From contig NC_014363.1 in the NCBI RefSeq assembly GCF_000143845.1, positions 853,186 to 917,185 of the forward strand: a stretch of DNA of 64,000 nt, in the 5' to 3' direction. This stretch comes from Olsenella uli DSM 7084. Its GTDB lineage: Bacteria > Actinomycetota > Coriobacteriia > Coriobacteriales > Atopobiaceae. Position numbers and translations under genes: made by a program. The notes beneath the pieces were generated by a model. It had not been told where the DNA came from, searched no databases, and worked only from the letters and a program-made list of their open reading frames with translations. Shown here one piece after another: positions 1 to 8,507 of this stretch. How positions within the stretch are numbered: position 1 is the stretch's first letter; every line of letters starts with the position of its first letter.

Positions 1-624
1 ATCATTCGTGTGATCATGCTCAACATCGACGGCGTCCTGGGCTTCGACCTCACGGGTGGCGCCAAGGGTCTCACGGGCATCCCGTCCTACACCAGCTTCG
101 TCAACACCTTCGTGATCGTCGCCATATCGCTCTTCCTCATCCACACGATGATGAAGTCGCGCCACGGCCGCGCCATCCTGGCCATCCGCGACAACGAGAT
201 CGCGGCCGAGGCATCGGGTGTCCACACCACCTACTACAAGACCCTCGCCTTCGTCGTCTCGGCGTTCTTCGCCGGCATCGCGGGCGGCCTCTATGCCGGT
301 TGCATAGGCGTCATGGCGCCCGCGAAGTTCGGCTTCATGAAGTCCATCGAGGTCCTGGTCATGGTCGTTCTTGGTGGCATGGGTTCCATGCTTGGCTCCG
401 TCGTCTCGGCGACCGTCCTAACCGTCCTGCCGGAGGCCCTGCGCGCCTTCGCGGACTACCGCATGGTCGTCTATGCCGTCGTCCTGATCATCGTCATGAT
501 CTTCCGCCCGCAGGGCTTCATGGGCACCTACGACTTCTCCCTCACCGGCGTCGTGGAGAAGCTCATGAACGGCTCGCTCCCCTGGAAGAGGGAGTCTGCG
601 GAGGAGGTGGACGTCGATGCCTAA
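1..624 (+). CDS. livM: Branched-chain amino-acid ABC transporter permease LivM (C-terminal part)
   Basis: The reading frame is open at base 1, so the gene starts upstream of the window; the GTG at position 10 is internal. The 207 visible residues are the C-terminal half of a LivM-type inner-membrane permease. Hydrophobic segments alternate with a loop (RHGRAILAIRDNEIAAEASG) that fits the ATPase-contacting loop of this family, and VLGGMGSMLGSV is typical of the last helices. LivM pairs with LivH and the two ATPases to import Leu/Ile/Val or similar substrates. The stop overlaps the livG start by 8 nt, so translation is probably coupled. The substrate cannot be deduced from the permease alone. 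Confidence 0.9.
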   Translation: MIRVIMLNIDGVLGFDLTGGAKGLTGIPSYTSFVNTFVIVAISLFLIHTMMKSRHGRAILAIRDNEIAAEASGVHTTYYKTLAFVVSAFFAGIAGGLYAGCIGVMAPAKFGFMKSIEVLVMVVLGGMGSMLGSVVSATVLTVLPEALRAFADYRMVVYAVVLIIVMIFRPQGFMGTYDFSLTGVVEKLMNGSLPWKRESAEEVDVDA

Positions 625-1474
625 CGGCAAGAGCAAGAGGAAGCGCTCCGTCCTCGTCCAGATGGAGACGCCCAACCTCATCCCCGAGCGCGATCTGGGC
701 TCCATCCCCGTCCTGCAGGCCGAGCACCTTGGCATCGACTTCGGCGGCCTGACTGCCGTCGACGACTTCAACATCGCCATGGGCCGCACGGAGATCTCGG
801 GCCTCATCGGGCCCAACGGCGCCGGCAAGACCACCATCTTCAACCTGCTGACCAACGTCTACGCACCCACGCGTGGCACCGTCCTGATCGACGGCTACGA
901 CACGGCGGGCCTCAGCATGGTGCAGGTCAACAAGATGGGCATCGCCCGCACCTTCCAAAACATCCGCCTCTTCAACCAGATGACGGTCGAGGAGAACATA
1001 CTCGTCGGGCTCGGCAACTCCATGTCCACAAGCCTCGTGACCGACCTGCTGCGCCTTCCCAAGCACTGGCGCCAGGAGGCGGAGTTCCACGATCAGGCCA
1101 TGGACCTTCTCGGCATCTTCGACATGCAGAGGTATGCCAAGACCCAGGCCGGCAACCTCCCGTATGGAGCCCAGCGCCGCCTCGAGATCCTGCGCGCCCT
1201 GGGCACGCATCCCAAGGTGTTGCTGCTCGACGAGCCTGCCGCCGGCATGAACCCCGCGGAGACCGAGGAGCTGATGGAGAACATCCAGAGGATCCGCGAC
1301 GAGTTCCAGATCGCCATCCTGCTCATCGAGCACGACATGAGCCTGGTCATGGGCGTCTGCGAGGTCGTCGGCGTCCTCGACTACGGCAGGATCATCGCCA
1401 AGGGCACTCCCGACGAGATCCAGAACGACCCCAGGGTCATCGAGGCCTACCTGGGCAAGCGGGAGGTGGACTAA
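617..1474 (+). CDS. livG: Branched-chain amino-acid ABC transporter ATP-binding protein LivG
   Basis: This 285-residue ABC ATPase energises the Liv permease on the cytoplasmic face. Walker A is GPNGAGKT, the signature region is NLPYGAQRRLEIL (the LivG form of LSxGxQ), Walker B runs LLLDEPAAGMNP, and a switch histidine lies in LLIEHDMSLVM. The insert between Walker A and the signature, with ARTFQNIRLF, is typical of LivG. About 30 charged N-terminal residues precede the ABC fold, slightly more than usual. The ATG lies inside the end of livM. livF begins directly after the stop with no gap. Confidence 0.95.
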   Translation: MPNGKSKRKRSVLVQMETPNLIPERDLGSIPVLQAEHLGIDFGGLTAVDDFNIAMGRTEISGLIGPNGAGKTTIFNLLTNVYAPTRGTVLIDGYDTAGLSMVQVNKMGIARTFQNIRLFNQMTVEENILVGLGNSMSTSLVTDLLRLPKHWRQEAEFHDQAMDLLGIFDMQRYAKTQAGNLPYGAQRRLEILRALGTHPKVLLLDEPAAGMNPAETEELMENIQRIRDEFQIAILLIEHDMSLVMGVCEVVGVLDYGRIIAKGTPDEIQNDPRVIEAYLGKREVD

Positions 1475-2182
1475 ATGGCACTGCTCGCCGTCAAGGACCT
1501 GTACGTCTCCTACGGTGCCATCAAGGCCGTCAAGGGCATCGACTTCGAGATCAACGAGGGCGAGATCGTCACGCTGATCGGCGCCAACGGGGCGGGGAAG
1601 TCATCGACGCTCAACACCATCGCGGGACTCATCAAGCCCGAGCGTGGCGACATCGACTTCAAGGGCGACAGCCTGGTGGGCATCAGGCCCCACCGGATCG
1701 TCGAGAAGGGCTTGGCCCTCTGCCCCGAGGGGCGACGCGTCTTCACGCAGATGAGCGTTGCCGAGAACCTCGACATGGGCGGCTACACCCGCACCGATGC
1801 CGAGAACGCCGAGACGATCAAGGGCATCTACGAGCACTTCCCTCGCCTGAGGGAACGCATCGGCCAGTCTGCCGGCACCATGTCCGGTGGCGAGCAGCAG
1901 ATGCTCGCCATGGGGCGCGCCCTCATGAGCAAGCCAGACCTCCTGATGCTCGACGAGCCCTCGATGGGCCTCGCCCCCATCCTCGTCCAGGAGATCTTCG
2001 ACATCATCAAGGAGCTCAACAAGCAGGGAACCACGATCCTTCTGGTCGAGCAGAACGCCTCCATGGCACTCTCCATCGCGGACCGCGGCTACGTCCTCGA
2101 GGTCGGCCGCATCATCAAGACCGGCACGGGCGCCAGCCTCCTGCACGACGACGACGTGCGCAAGGCGTACCTCGGCGGGTAA
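1475..2182 (+). CDS. livF: Branched-chain amino-acid ABC transporter ATP-binding protein LivF
   Basis: The second ATPase (235 residues, normal LivF length) of the branched-chain amino-acid importer. It has Walker A GANGAGKS, signature MSGGEQQMLAMGRAL, Walker B LLMLDEPSMGLAP and the H-loop replaced by Q in LLVEQNASMAL, as is usual in LivF. The ATG abuts the livG TAA, with a GGGAGGTGG ribosome-binding site inside the livG 3' end. It is the last gene of the operon and is followed by a strong hairpin. Confidence 0.95.
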   Translation: MALLAVKDLYVSYGAIKAVKGIDFEINEGEIVTLIGANGAGKSSTLNTIAGLIKPERGDIDFKGDSLVGIRPHRIVEKGLALCPEGRRVFTQMSVAENLDMGGYTRTDAENAETIKGIYEHFPRLRERIGQSAGTMSGGEQQMLAMGRALMSKPDLLMLDEPSMGLAPILVQEIFDIIKELNKQGTTILLVEQNASMALSIADRGYVLEVGRIIKTGTGASLLHDDDVRKAYLGG

Positions 2183-2244
2183 ACCCAGCCGTCGGCCACG
2201 CAATGGGCGGGTCGTCGCGACTGAGCCACATGCGAGAAGGGCAG

Positions 2245-2270
2245 GGGGTGGGGGAGACCCCACCCCTTTC
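2245..2270 (+). terminator. Intrinsic terminator after livF
   Basis: A perfect 9-bp GC stem (GGGGTGGGG pairing with CCCCACCCC) closes a GAGA loop and is followed by TTTC. It lies 62 nt after the livF stop and between convergent genes, so it may serve both directions, although the T-run is short. Confidence 0.7.
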
Positions 2271-2308
2271 TGGCATCCCCGTCGTCACCATACTTGGGCC
2301 GCGCGCCC

Positions 2309-3355
2309 TCAGGTCCGGGTGCCAACGTGTCTCGATAGCCACGCCTCGCGCGTCATGCTGGAGAAATGCACGGTATGCAGCACACCGGGCATCGCGCAGG
2401 CAACGTCGTGAGCCGTGTGATGGTAGGCGAAGCCGCACTTCTCCTGTACTCGCCTGGACTTCTCGTTCCCGTCGAAGTAGCCGACCCACATCGTGCCCAT
2501 CCCCAGGTCCTCGAATGCATGGCGCTGCAACTCGCGGACCGCCTCGGGGATGAGGCCCTGGCCCCAGAACGGTACGCCGATCCAGTAGCCAAGCTCGCAT
2601 TCGTCTCCCGCGAGCTTGATGCTGGCGCCGTTATCAGTCTTGAGGCCGATGCTGCCGACCGCGTGACCTGCCGACTTCGGTACGACCGCGTAGGACTCGG
2701 GTGCCGAGAGCACGCCTCGGATGGCGCCCAGGCTGTCCTCGATGCACGTATGGGCTGGCCAGCCTGCCATGGGGCCAACCAGCGGGTCGCTCGCGTAGAG
2801 GAAGAGGTCTTTGGCATCCGACTCGAGCCAGGGGCGCAAGAGGAGCCGTTCGGTCTCCAGGCACGCGTGCCGTTTGCTGACGGGGGCAACGGAGGCGCCG
2901 CGCGCGAGTCGCATGAGGAATCTCCTCCGCGGCTGGTCGATGGCCCCGCACACCTTGAACCCAAGCCTCTCGTAGAGGCCCTTCGCCGCGACGTTGTCGG
3001 CAAATACGGAGAGCGAAATGCTGCCGACCCCGGGATTCGCGAATAACATCCTGACGAATTCGGACAGGGCGCACCCACCTATGCCCCGCCTCGTGCGGCT
3101 GGGATCTATAAGGAACCTACCGATATGGACGTCGCCGCCCTCCCCATGCAGCTTCTGGATTATGCCGACGAACTCATCGGCCGAGAAGATCGAATATACG
3201 TTGTCGAAGCGCCGTAGCGTCTCGACCGTCAAGGGGAATGCCACCTCCATGCCAGCCCACTGCGCGAGAAAGCCCGCGCCTCGTCGGTTGCTCCATAGGC
3301 AGACACGCCCTGCGTGCTCCCGACTCAGACCTTCCGCGAGCGCCACGTTACACAT
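2309..3355 (-). CDS. Tandem-domain GNAT N-acetyltransferase
   Basis: The protein has two GNAT folds. Residues about 25-150 form a first domain, with a GNAT motif A-like stretch (IDPSRTRRGIGGCAL) and a YERLGFKV ending. Residues about 165-340 form a RimJ/RimL-like domain beginning LETERLLLRPW, with ELGYWIGVPFWGQGLIPEA and a GFAYH end. It would transfer an acetyl group from acetyl-CoA, but the substrate is unknown. The start at 3355 is preferred because AGGAGG lies 6 nt upstream; an in-frame start 51 nt further out lacks this. The gene stands alone, convergent with livF and downstream of thrB on the same strand. Confidence 0.8.
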   Translation of the reverse strand: MCNVALAEGLSREHAGRVCLWSNRRGAGFLAQWAGMEVAFPLTVETLRRFDNVYSIFSADEFVGIIQKLHGEGGDVHIGRFLIDPSRTRRGIGGCALSEFVRMLFANPGVGSISLSVFADNVAAKGLYERLGFKVCGAIDQPRRRFLMRLARGASVAPVSKRHACLETERLLLRPWLESDAKDLFLYASDPLVGPMAGWPAHTCIEDSLGAIRGVLSAPESYAVVPKSAGHAVGSIGLKTDNGASIKLAGDECELGYWIGVPFWGQGLIPEAVRELQRHAFEDLGMGTMWVGYFDGNEKSRRVQEKCGFAYHHTAHDVACAMPGVLHTVHFSSMTREAWLSRHVGTRT

Positions 3356-3399
3356 GGCAGACCTCCTGCTGACAGACAACCTCGTGGAAAAAGACAAGG

Positions 3400-3415
3400 T
3401 GCGCACGCGTGCGCA
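3400..3415. repeat. 16-bp perfect palindrome upstream of the GNAT gene
   Basis: TGCGCACGCGTGCGCA is a perfect inverted repeat in the 102-bp gap between thrB and the acetyltransferase gene, about 45 nt upstream of the latter's start. It could be an operator. A second small hairpin (3438-3456, arms GTGGGT/ACCCAC) sits right at the thrB stop and lacks a T-tract on the minus strand. Confidence 0.45.
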
Positions 3416-3457
3416 TGTGGATACCGACTATCGGGTGGGTGGGTCCTCGACCCACTA

Positions 3458-4360
3458 CTACCCCAGCTCCACGGTCGTGCCGGTCGTATGGGTCCCCAGA
3501 ATGCGGACCCAGAGTCCCTCCACCCTGTTCTCCACCATGTTGGTGACGGAGCATGCGACGCGCTCGGCGGCCTTGCGGCCGTCGCAGACGGCGAGCATGG
3601 TGGAGCCGGAGCCAGAGATGAGGTAGGCTGCCGCACCAGCTGCCAATGCCGTCCTGCGCAGCGGCTCGTAGTCAGCGATGAGCTGGGAGCGATAGGGCTC
3701 GTGCAGGCGGTCCTGGCAGGAAACGGCGAGCAGGCCTGCGTCCCCAGTCGTGAGGGCATGCACCGCAGCCACGCAGTGACCGATCTGCCAGACGGCCGTC
3801 TCGGTGGGCACGCTCTGGGGCATGACCTTGCGCGCGTCGGCGGTGCGCACTTCGTAGGGAGGCGCGATGGCGACGAAGGCGAGGCACTCTGCGATCTCGA
3901 AGCGCAGGGAGTGCGTGTGACGGCCGTCTGAGAAGGAGCTCACGAGGCCGCCCATGATGGCGGGTGCCACGTTGTCGGGATGCCCTTCCAGCAGGGTGGC
4001 GATCTCGAGCGAGCCTTTGGGGTCAAAGCCGCTAGCGTTGAGCGCCTGGGCTGCGGCGATGCCGGCGACGACGCAGGCGGAACTCGAACCCAGGCCGCCC
4101 GAAAGCGGGATGGGTGAGTGAATCGTGATGTGCAGCCGATGGGGCCGCACGTAGAGACGTCGACAGGCATCGAGGTAGCTCGTCCAGACGAGGTTGTCCT
4201 CCCCGCGGAAGCGCTCCTCGCAGCCGTCTATCGACAGTCTGTCGGCCACCTCGAAGATGAACGTCGCCTCGAGGGAGAGGGCAAGTCCCAGGCAGTCGTA
4301 GCCCACGCCCACGTTGGCGGAGGTCGCCGGCACCCTCACGACGGCGCGACATCCGCTCAT
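3458..4360 (-). CDS. thrB: Homoserine kinase
   Basis: This 300-residue GHMP-family kinase phosphorylates L-homoserine to O-phosphohomoserine with ATP, the penultimate step to threonine. The N-terminal VRVPATSANVGVGYDCLGLAL is the family signature for this enzyme. The ATP-binding loop PIPLSGGLGSSSA lies near residues 84-96, and a C-terminal SGSGSTMLAV glycine-rich segment is present. Its ATG overlaps the thrC stop by 4 nt (ATGA), so ThrB and ThrC are translationally coupled and act consecutively. Confidence 0.95.
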   Translation of the reverse strand: MSGCRAVVRVPATSANVGVGYDCLGLALSLEATFIFEVADRLSIDGCEERFRGEDNLVWTSYLDACRRLYVRPHRLHITIHSPIPLSGGLGSSSACVVAGIAAAQALNASGFDPKGSLEIATLLEGHPDNVAPAIMGGLVSSFSDGRHTHSLRFEIAECLAFVAIAPPYEVRTADARKVMPQSVPTETAVWQIGHCVAAVHALTTGDAGLLAVSCQDRLHEPYRSQLIADYEPLRRTALAAGAAAYLISGSGSTMLAVCDGRKAAERVACSVTNMVENRVEGLWVRILGTHTTGTTVELG

Positions 4361-5841
4361 GCGAAGACCCTCTGGCAGGCGCGCTCCACGAACGAGCCCA
4401 TCTCGTCGCGCCCACAGACGTCCGTGTGGATGACGGGGGCATAGCGCAGGCGTGAGAGCTGGGCGGGCGCCGCAGTGCCGCTCAGGCGCTCGAGCCCGTC
4501 CATGCAGGCAAAGCCATCAAGGCCTGCGGTCTTGCCGCCCAGCGCGGCAAGTACGTCAGCAGAGAACTTGTAGGGGCTTGCCGTGGAGAGACAGACGCGC
4601 TGCCTGCCCTCGTGGGGCGTGCGGTCGAGGATGGTCTTGGCGACTGCGGTATGCGGGTCGAGAAGGACGTGCCCACCCTCCCAACTGGAGCGAATCGTCC
4701 CCTTGGTCTCCTCATCGGTCGCGAAGCCGCAGCCAAAGGTCTCCCGCAGGCGTGCGTGCATGTCTGCGTCGATGGAGTAGACGCCCCTCTCGGCCAGGTC
4801 TGACATGTGGGAGCGGACGCGCTCGCAGTCCCCGTCCGACAGGTAGTAGAGCAGGCGCTCGAGGTTGGACGAGACGAGGATGTCCATGGAGGGGGAGATG
4901 GTCTTCACGAAGTCGCGCCGCCGGTCGTAGGTGCCGGTCTCGATGAAGTCGGTGAGGACCTTGTTGGTGTTGGAGGCGACGACGAGCCGCCCGACGGGCA
5001 GTCCCAGGCGCCTGGCGTAGTAGCCGGCGAGGACGTCGCCAAAGTTGCCGGTGGGGACGTAGAAGTCCACGGCGTCACCCTGGCGGACGGCACCGCGACG
5101 CACGAGCTGCGCGTAGGCGTCGAAGTAGTAGGTGACCTGCGGGACAAGACGACCGACGTTGATGGAGTTGGCGCTGGAGAGGACGGTGCCCCCGGCGGCC
5201 AGGCGCCCTGCGAGGCTCGCATCCGAGAAGATGCGCTTGACCTCGGTCTGACTGTCGTCGAAGTTGCCGCGGATGGCGCAGACGGCGACGTTCCCCCCTT
5301 GCTGGGTGACCATCTGGAGGCGCTGTATGTCCGAGACCTTGCCCTCCGGGTAGAAGACGGTGACGCCCGTGCCCTCGACGCCCGCGAAGCCCGCCAGGGC
5401 GGCCTTGCCGGTGTCTCCCGAGGTGGCCGTGACGATCATGACGTCACGTCCGTCACCCTCACGTGCGACGGACATGAGGCGCGGCAGCATCTGCAGGGCG
5501 ATGTCCTTGAAGGCGCAGGTTGGCCCATGGTGAAGCTCGAGCAGCCAGTCATCGCCGAGGGGGGAGAGCGGCGTCACCGCCGCGCTGTCGAAGTTGTCGG
5601 CGTATGCACCCGCGACGCAGGCCCCCACCTCGCCCTCGCTGAAGTCGCCCAGGAGCGTTCCCAGGACGAGGCGAGCGGTCGCATGATAGTCCTGTCCCAC
5701 GACCAGGGCGAGATCGATCTTCTCGGCCCCCAGCCCGTCGGACACGAAGAGCCCTCCGTCAGGGGCGATGCCCGCCAGGATAGCTTGCTTGCTTGTTACG
5801 GAATCGTCGCCATTGCGCGTGCTGTGATAGAAAGTGTCCAC
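4357..5841 (-). CDS. thrC: Threonine synthase
   Basis: A PLP enzyme of 494 residues that converts O-phosphohomoserine to threonine. The long (class I) form is indicated by the N-terminal YHSTRN start, the PLP-lysine motif HGPTCAFKDIALQ and the phosphate-binding VTATSGDTGKAAL. The reading frame is open upstream to 5916, but GTG at 5841 fits best: AAGGAG lies 8 nt ahead of it and homologues begin at this point. It is the first gene of thrC-thrB, divergent from hom, with a 106-bp shared control region. Confidence 0.93.
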   Translation of the reverse strand: MDTFYHSTRNGDDSVTSKQAILAGIAPDGGLFVSDGLGAEKIDLALVVGQDYHATARLVLGTLLGDFSEGEVGACVAGAYADNFDSAAVTPLSPLGDDWLLELHHGPTCAFKDIALQMLPRLMSVAREGDGRDVMIVTATSGDTGKAALAGFAGVEGTGVTVFYPEGKVSDIQRLQMVTQQGGNVAVCAIRGNFDDSQTEVKRIFSDASLAGRLAAGGTVLSSANSINVGRLVPQVTYYFDAYAQLVRRGAVRQGDAVDFYVPTGNFGDVLAGYYARRLGLPVGRLVVASNTNKVLTDFIETGTYDRRRDFVKTISPSMDILVSSNLERLLYYLSDGDCERVRSHMSDLAERGVYSIDADMHARLRETFGCGFATDEETKGTIRSSWEGGHVLLDPHTAVAKTILDRTPHEGRQRVCLSTASPYKFSADVLAALGGKTAGLDGFACMDGLERLSGTAAPAQLSRLRYAPVIHTDVCGRDEMGSFVERACQRVFA

Positions 5842-5886
5842 GGAATGCACTCCTTGGCCTGGCCCTTGGGTCGCCTGTCTGCCAGT

Positions 5887-5892
5887 ATCATA
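5887..5892 (-). promoter_or_regulatory. Possible -10 element for thrC in the thrC-hom divergent region
   Basis: TATGAT on the minus strand lies 46 nt upstream of the thrC start. The hexamer 17 nt further up (TGCAGG) is a poor -35, so this is only a candidate. No clear promoter was found for hom in the same 106-bp gap, and no leader-peptide attenuator is visible. Confidence 0.3.
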
Positions 5893-5947
5893 ACGTCGGA
5901 GCCTATCGGCCTGCACCTACGACACACAACGGAAAGATTGGAACGCC

Positions 5948-7078
5948 ATGAACATCGCACTGCTTGGCCATGGAACCGTCGGGCGCGGGGTGGACGAGAT
6001 CATCACCGAGCGCGTCGAGGGCGTGGACGTCACCCGCATCCTCGAGCTGCCTGACCGTCTGAGCGATCCTCGCATGACGGCAAGCTACGATGACATCGTC
6101 GGCGATCCCGAGATCGAGCTCGTCGTCGAGTGCATGGGTGGCCTGGAGCCGGCACATACGTTCATCTCGGCCGCACTTGCCGCCGGCAAGAGCGTCGTGA
6201 CCTCCAACAAGGCCGTCGTTGCGGAGCATTTCGGCGAGTTCGCGCGGCAGGCGCGCACCTCGGGTGCTGCCCTCTTCATCGAGGCGACCTGCGCGGGCGG
6301 CATTCCCTGGATCGCGAGCATCCAGAAGGCCCGTCGCATCGATGACGTCACGTCCTTCTCGGGCATCATGAACGGCACGACCAACTTCATCGTCGACGCC
6401 ATGCTGCGCGAGGGGGCGGACTTTGACGTCATCCTCGGACGGGCCCAGGAGCTTGGCTATGCCGAGCGCGACCCCTCCGCCGACATAGACGGCATCGACG
6501 TGCGCAACAAGACGCTCATCGCCGCGTGCGTCGCCTTCGACGTCGACTGTGCCAGGGAGTTCCCCGTCACGGGCATCCGCACGCTCACCAAGGCGGGCCT
6601 CGACCTCCTGTCCCATCATGGGCGTACGGCCAAGCTGCTGGGACGCGGCGCGCAGGCCGATGGGCGCTACGCCGTGGCCGTGGAGCCCGTCGCGCTCCCG
6701 AAGTCTTCCCTCGAGGCCAACGTCCCGGCCAACTTCAACCTGGTCACCCTCGAGGGCACCACCGTGGGGCCACTCAAGTTCTATGGGCAGGGGGCCGGCA
6801 TGCTGCCCACGGGCAACGCCATCGTCCAGGACGTCCTCGACTACATGCAGGGCATACGCCCCAGCTATGACTTCTCGCGGGACCTCGCCTACGACCCCGC
6901 GCTCCTGAGCTCGGACTACCTCTTCATGACCACGGCGAGCGTCGCGGCCTCCGAGCCCTTCGACGAGGGGGCCGTGCTCGTGCGGGACATCTCCGCGCAG
7001 CGTGCGCGCGCGCTCCTCGGAGAGGCCCTCGAGACCGATGCGGCCAGCTTCATGGCTGCGTTTCCCCAGGAGGGCTAG
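5948..7078 (+). CDS. hom: Homoserine dehydrogenase (no ACT domain)
   Basis: Reduces aspartate semialdehyde to homoserine with NAD(P)H. The Rossmann start ALLGHGTVGRG, VVTSNKAVVAEH, FIEATCAGGIPW, SGIMNGTTNFI and a family-like SADIDGIDVRNK are all visible. At 376 residues it ends soon after the catalytic domain, so the C-terminal regulatory ACT domain of the common 430-residue form is missing. Feedback control may therefore rest on the ACT-containing kinase encoded next, which starts only 6 nt after the hom stop. Confidence 0.95.
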   Translation: MNIALLGHGTVGRGVDEIITERVEGVDVTRILELPDRLSDPRMTASYDDIVGDPEIELVVECMGGLEPAHTFISAALAAGKSVVTSNKAVVAEHFGEFARQARTSGAALFIEATCAGGIPWIASIQKARRIDDVTSFSGIMNGTTNFIVDAMLREGADFDVILGRAQELGYAERDPSADIDGIDVRNKTLIAACVAFDVDCAREFPVTGIRTLTKAGLDLLSHHGRTAKLLGRGAQADGRYAVAVEPVALPKSSLEANVPANFNLVTLEGTTVGPLKFYGQGAGMLPTGNAIVQDVLDYMQGIRPSYDFSRDLAYDPALLSSDYLFMTTASVAASEPFDEGAVLVRDISAQRARALLGEALETDAASFMAAFPQEG

Positions 7079-7084
7079 CCCAAG

Positions 7085-8431
7085 ATGATCAAGGTCGCAA
7101 AGTTCGGCGGCTCGTCCGTGGCCGACGCAGGGCAGTTTCGCAAGGTGAGGGACATAGTCAGGTCCGATCCCGAGCGCAGGTTCGTGGTCGTGTCCGCCTC
7201 GGGCAGGCGCTTCCCGACGGACAACAAGCTCACCGACCTGCTGCTGCTGGTGAATGCGCACATCCAGTACCACGTCGACTGCAGCTCCCTGCTCAGGGAC
7301 ATCGAGGGGCGCTTCGTCGCGCTCGCGGGCGAGCTGGGCCTCAAATACCCCATCTCCGAGAAGTTCGAGGAGTTCTCCGCGCTCGTCGCGAGCCTCTCTC
7401 CCGAGTACATCGTCAGTCGTGGCGAGTGGTTCACGGCCCAGCTGATGGCGGAGTACCTGGGCAAGCCCTTCCTCGACGCCGCCGACGTCATCGTCTTCCA
7501 CCATGACGGCACGATTGACATGGAGCGCACGCAGACCGCGCTGCGCGATGCGGCCCAGCGCCTGGGCGGCTTCGTCCTGCCAGGCTTCTACGGGGCGACC
7601 GTCGACGGCACCATCAAGCTCTTCGAACGTGGTGGCGGTGACATCACGGGGGCCATCCTCGCACGTTGCCTCGACGCAAACCTCTACGAGAACTGGACGG
7701 ACGTATCGGGCTTCCTCTCCGCCGACCCCCGCATCGTGGAGGGCCCCCGCACCATCCACCGCATCACCTTCGACGAGATGCGCGAGCTCTCCTACATGGG
7801 CGCGTCCGTCCTGCAGGAGGAGGCCATCTTCCCCGTGCGCGAGGTCGGCATTCCCATCCAGATCAAGAACACCAACCTGCCGGAGAAGCGCGGCACCATC
7901 ATACGCGAGACCGCCGAGGACGGGGTGAGCGAACACCTCATCACCGGCATCGCGGGCAGGAAGGACTTCACGGCCATCCACGTCCAGCGCGCGCACATGT
8001 CCGGCGAGGTCGGCTACATCCGCCGGGCGCTCGGGATCTTCGAGCGCTACGGAGTCTCGGTCGAGCACATCCCCACGGGCGTCGACTCCTTCGGCGTCGT
8101 CGTGAGCGCGTCAGACGTCAAGGACAGCGTCTACTCGATCGTTAACGACATACAGCGCGACCTCAAGCCCGACAGCATCAACGTCGTCGACAAGCTCGCC
8201 CTCATCTCGGTCGTCGGCCGCAACATGAGCCGCCGCGCCGGCACCTCGGGCCGCGTCTTCGGCGCCCTGGGCGAGGAGGGCATCAACATCCGCATGATCA
8301 CGCAGAGCTCCCAGGAGATCTCGATCATCATGGGCGTCGACAACGACGACTTCGAGCGTGCCATCAACGTCATCTACGATCGCTTCGTGGAGAACGAGAT
8401 GGCCATCCTGTCCGAGGCGGACAGGGGCTAG
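7085..8431 (+). CDS. lysC: Aspartate kinase
   Basis: Phosphorylates L-aspartate, the entry step to Lys/Thr/Met synthesis. Its 448 residues show the kinase start KVAKFGGSSVADA, a substrate region RGEWFTAQLMAEYL, GFYGATVDGTIKLFERGGGD and two C-terminal ACT repeats (from about residue 305, including FTAIHVQRAHM and ALISVVGRNMSRRAGTSGR). ACT domains normally give feedback inhibition by lysine or threonine; which one applies here is not visible. The AGGAGG site lies in the 3' end of hom, so the two genes are co-transcribed. Confidence 0.95.
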   Translation: MIKVAKFGGSSVADAGQFRKVRDIVRSDPERRFVVVSASGRRFPTDNKLTDLLLLVNAHIQYHVDCSSLLRDIEGRFVALAGELGLKYPISEKFEEFSALVASLSPEYIVSRGEWFTAQLMAEYLGKPFLDAADVIVFHHDGTIDMERTQTALRDAAQRLGGFVLPGFYGATVDGTIKLFERGGGDITGAILARCLDANLYENWTDVSGFLSADPRIVEGPRTIHRITFDEMRELSYMGASVLQEEAIFPVREVGIPIQIKNTNLPEKRGTIIRETAEDGVSEHLITGIAGRKDFTAIHVQRAHMSGEVGYIRRALGIFERYGVSVEHIPTGVDSFGVVVSASDVKDSVYSIVNDIQRDLKPDSINVVDKLALISVVGRNMSRRAGTSGRVFGALGEEGINIRMITQSSQEISIIMGVDNDDFERAINVIYDRFVENEMAILSEADRG

Positions 8432-8507
8432 GGTTAGGGGCTGGTCACAGGAGCTGACGGTGACGTGCCGCGTGACGGCTCCGTCTCGTGCGACAGAGGG
8501 GAAGAGC

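Noticed and set aside
5903-8068. 721-codon minus-strand open frame opposite hom and lysC
   Set aside because: It lies wholly antisense to two clearly conserved enzymes. Long antisense frames are expected in GC-rich DNA and its translation shows no family motif.
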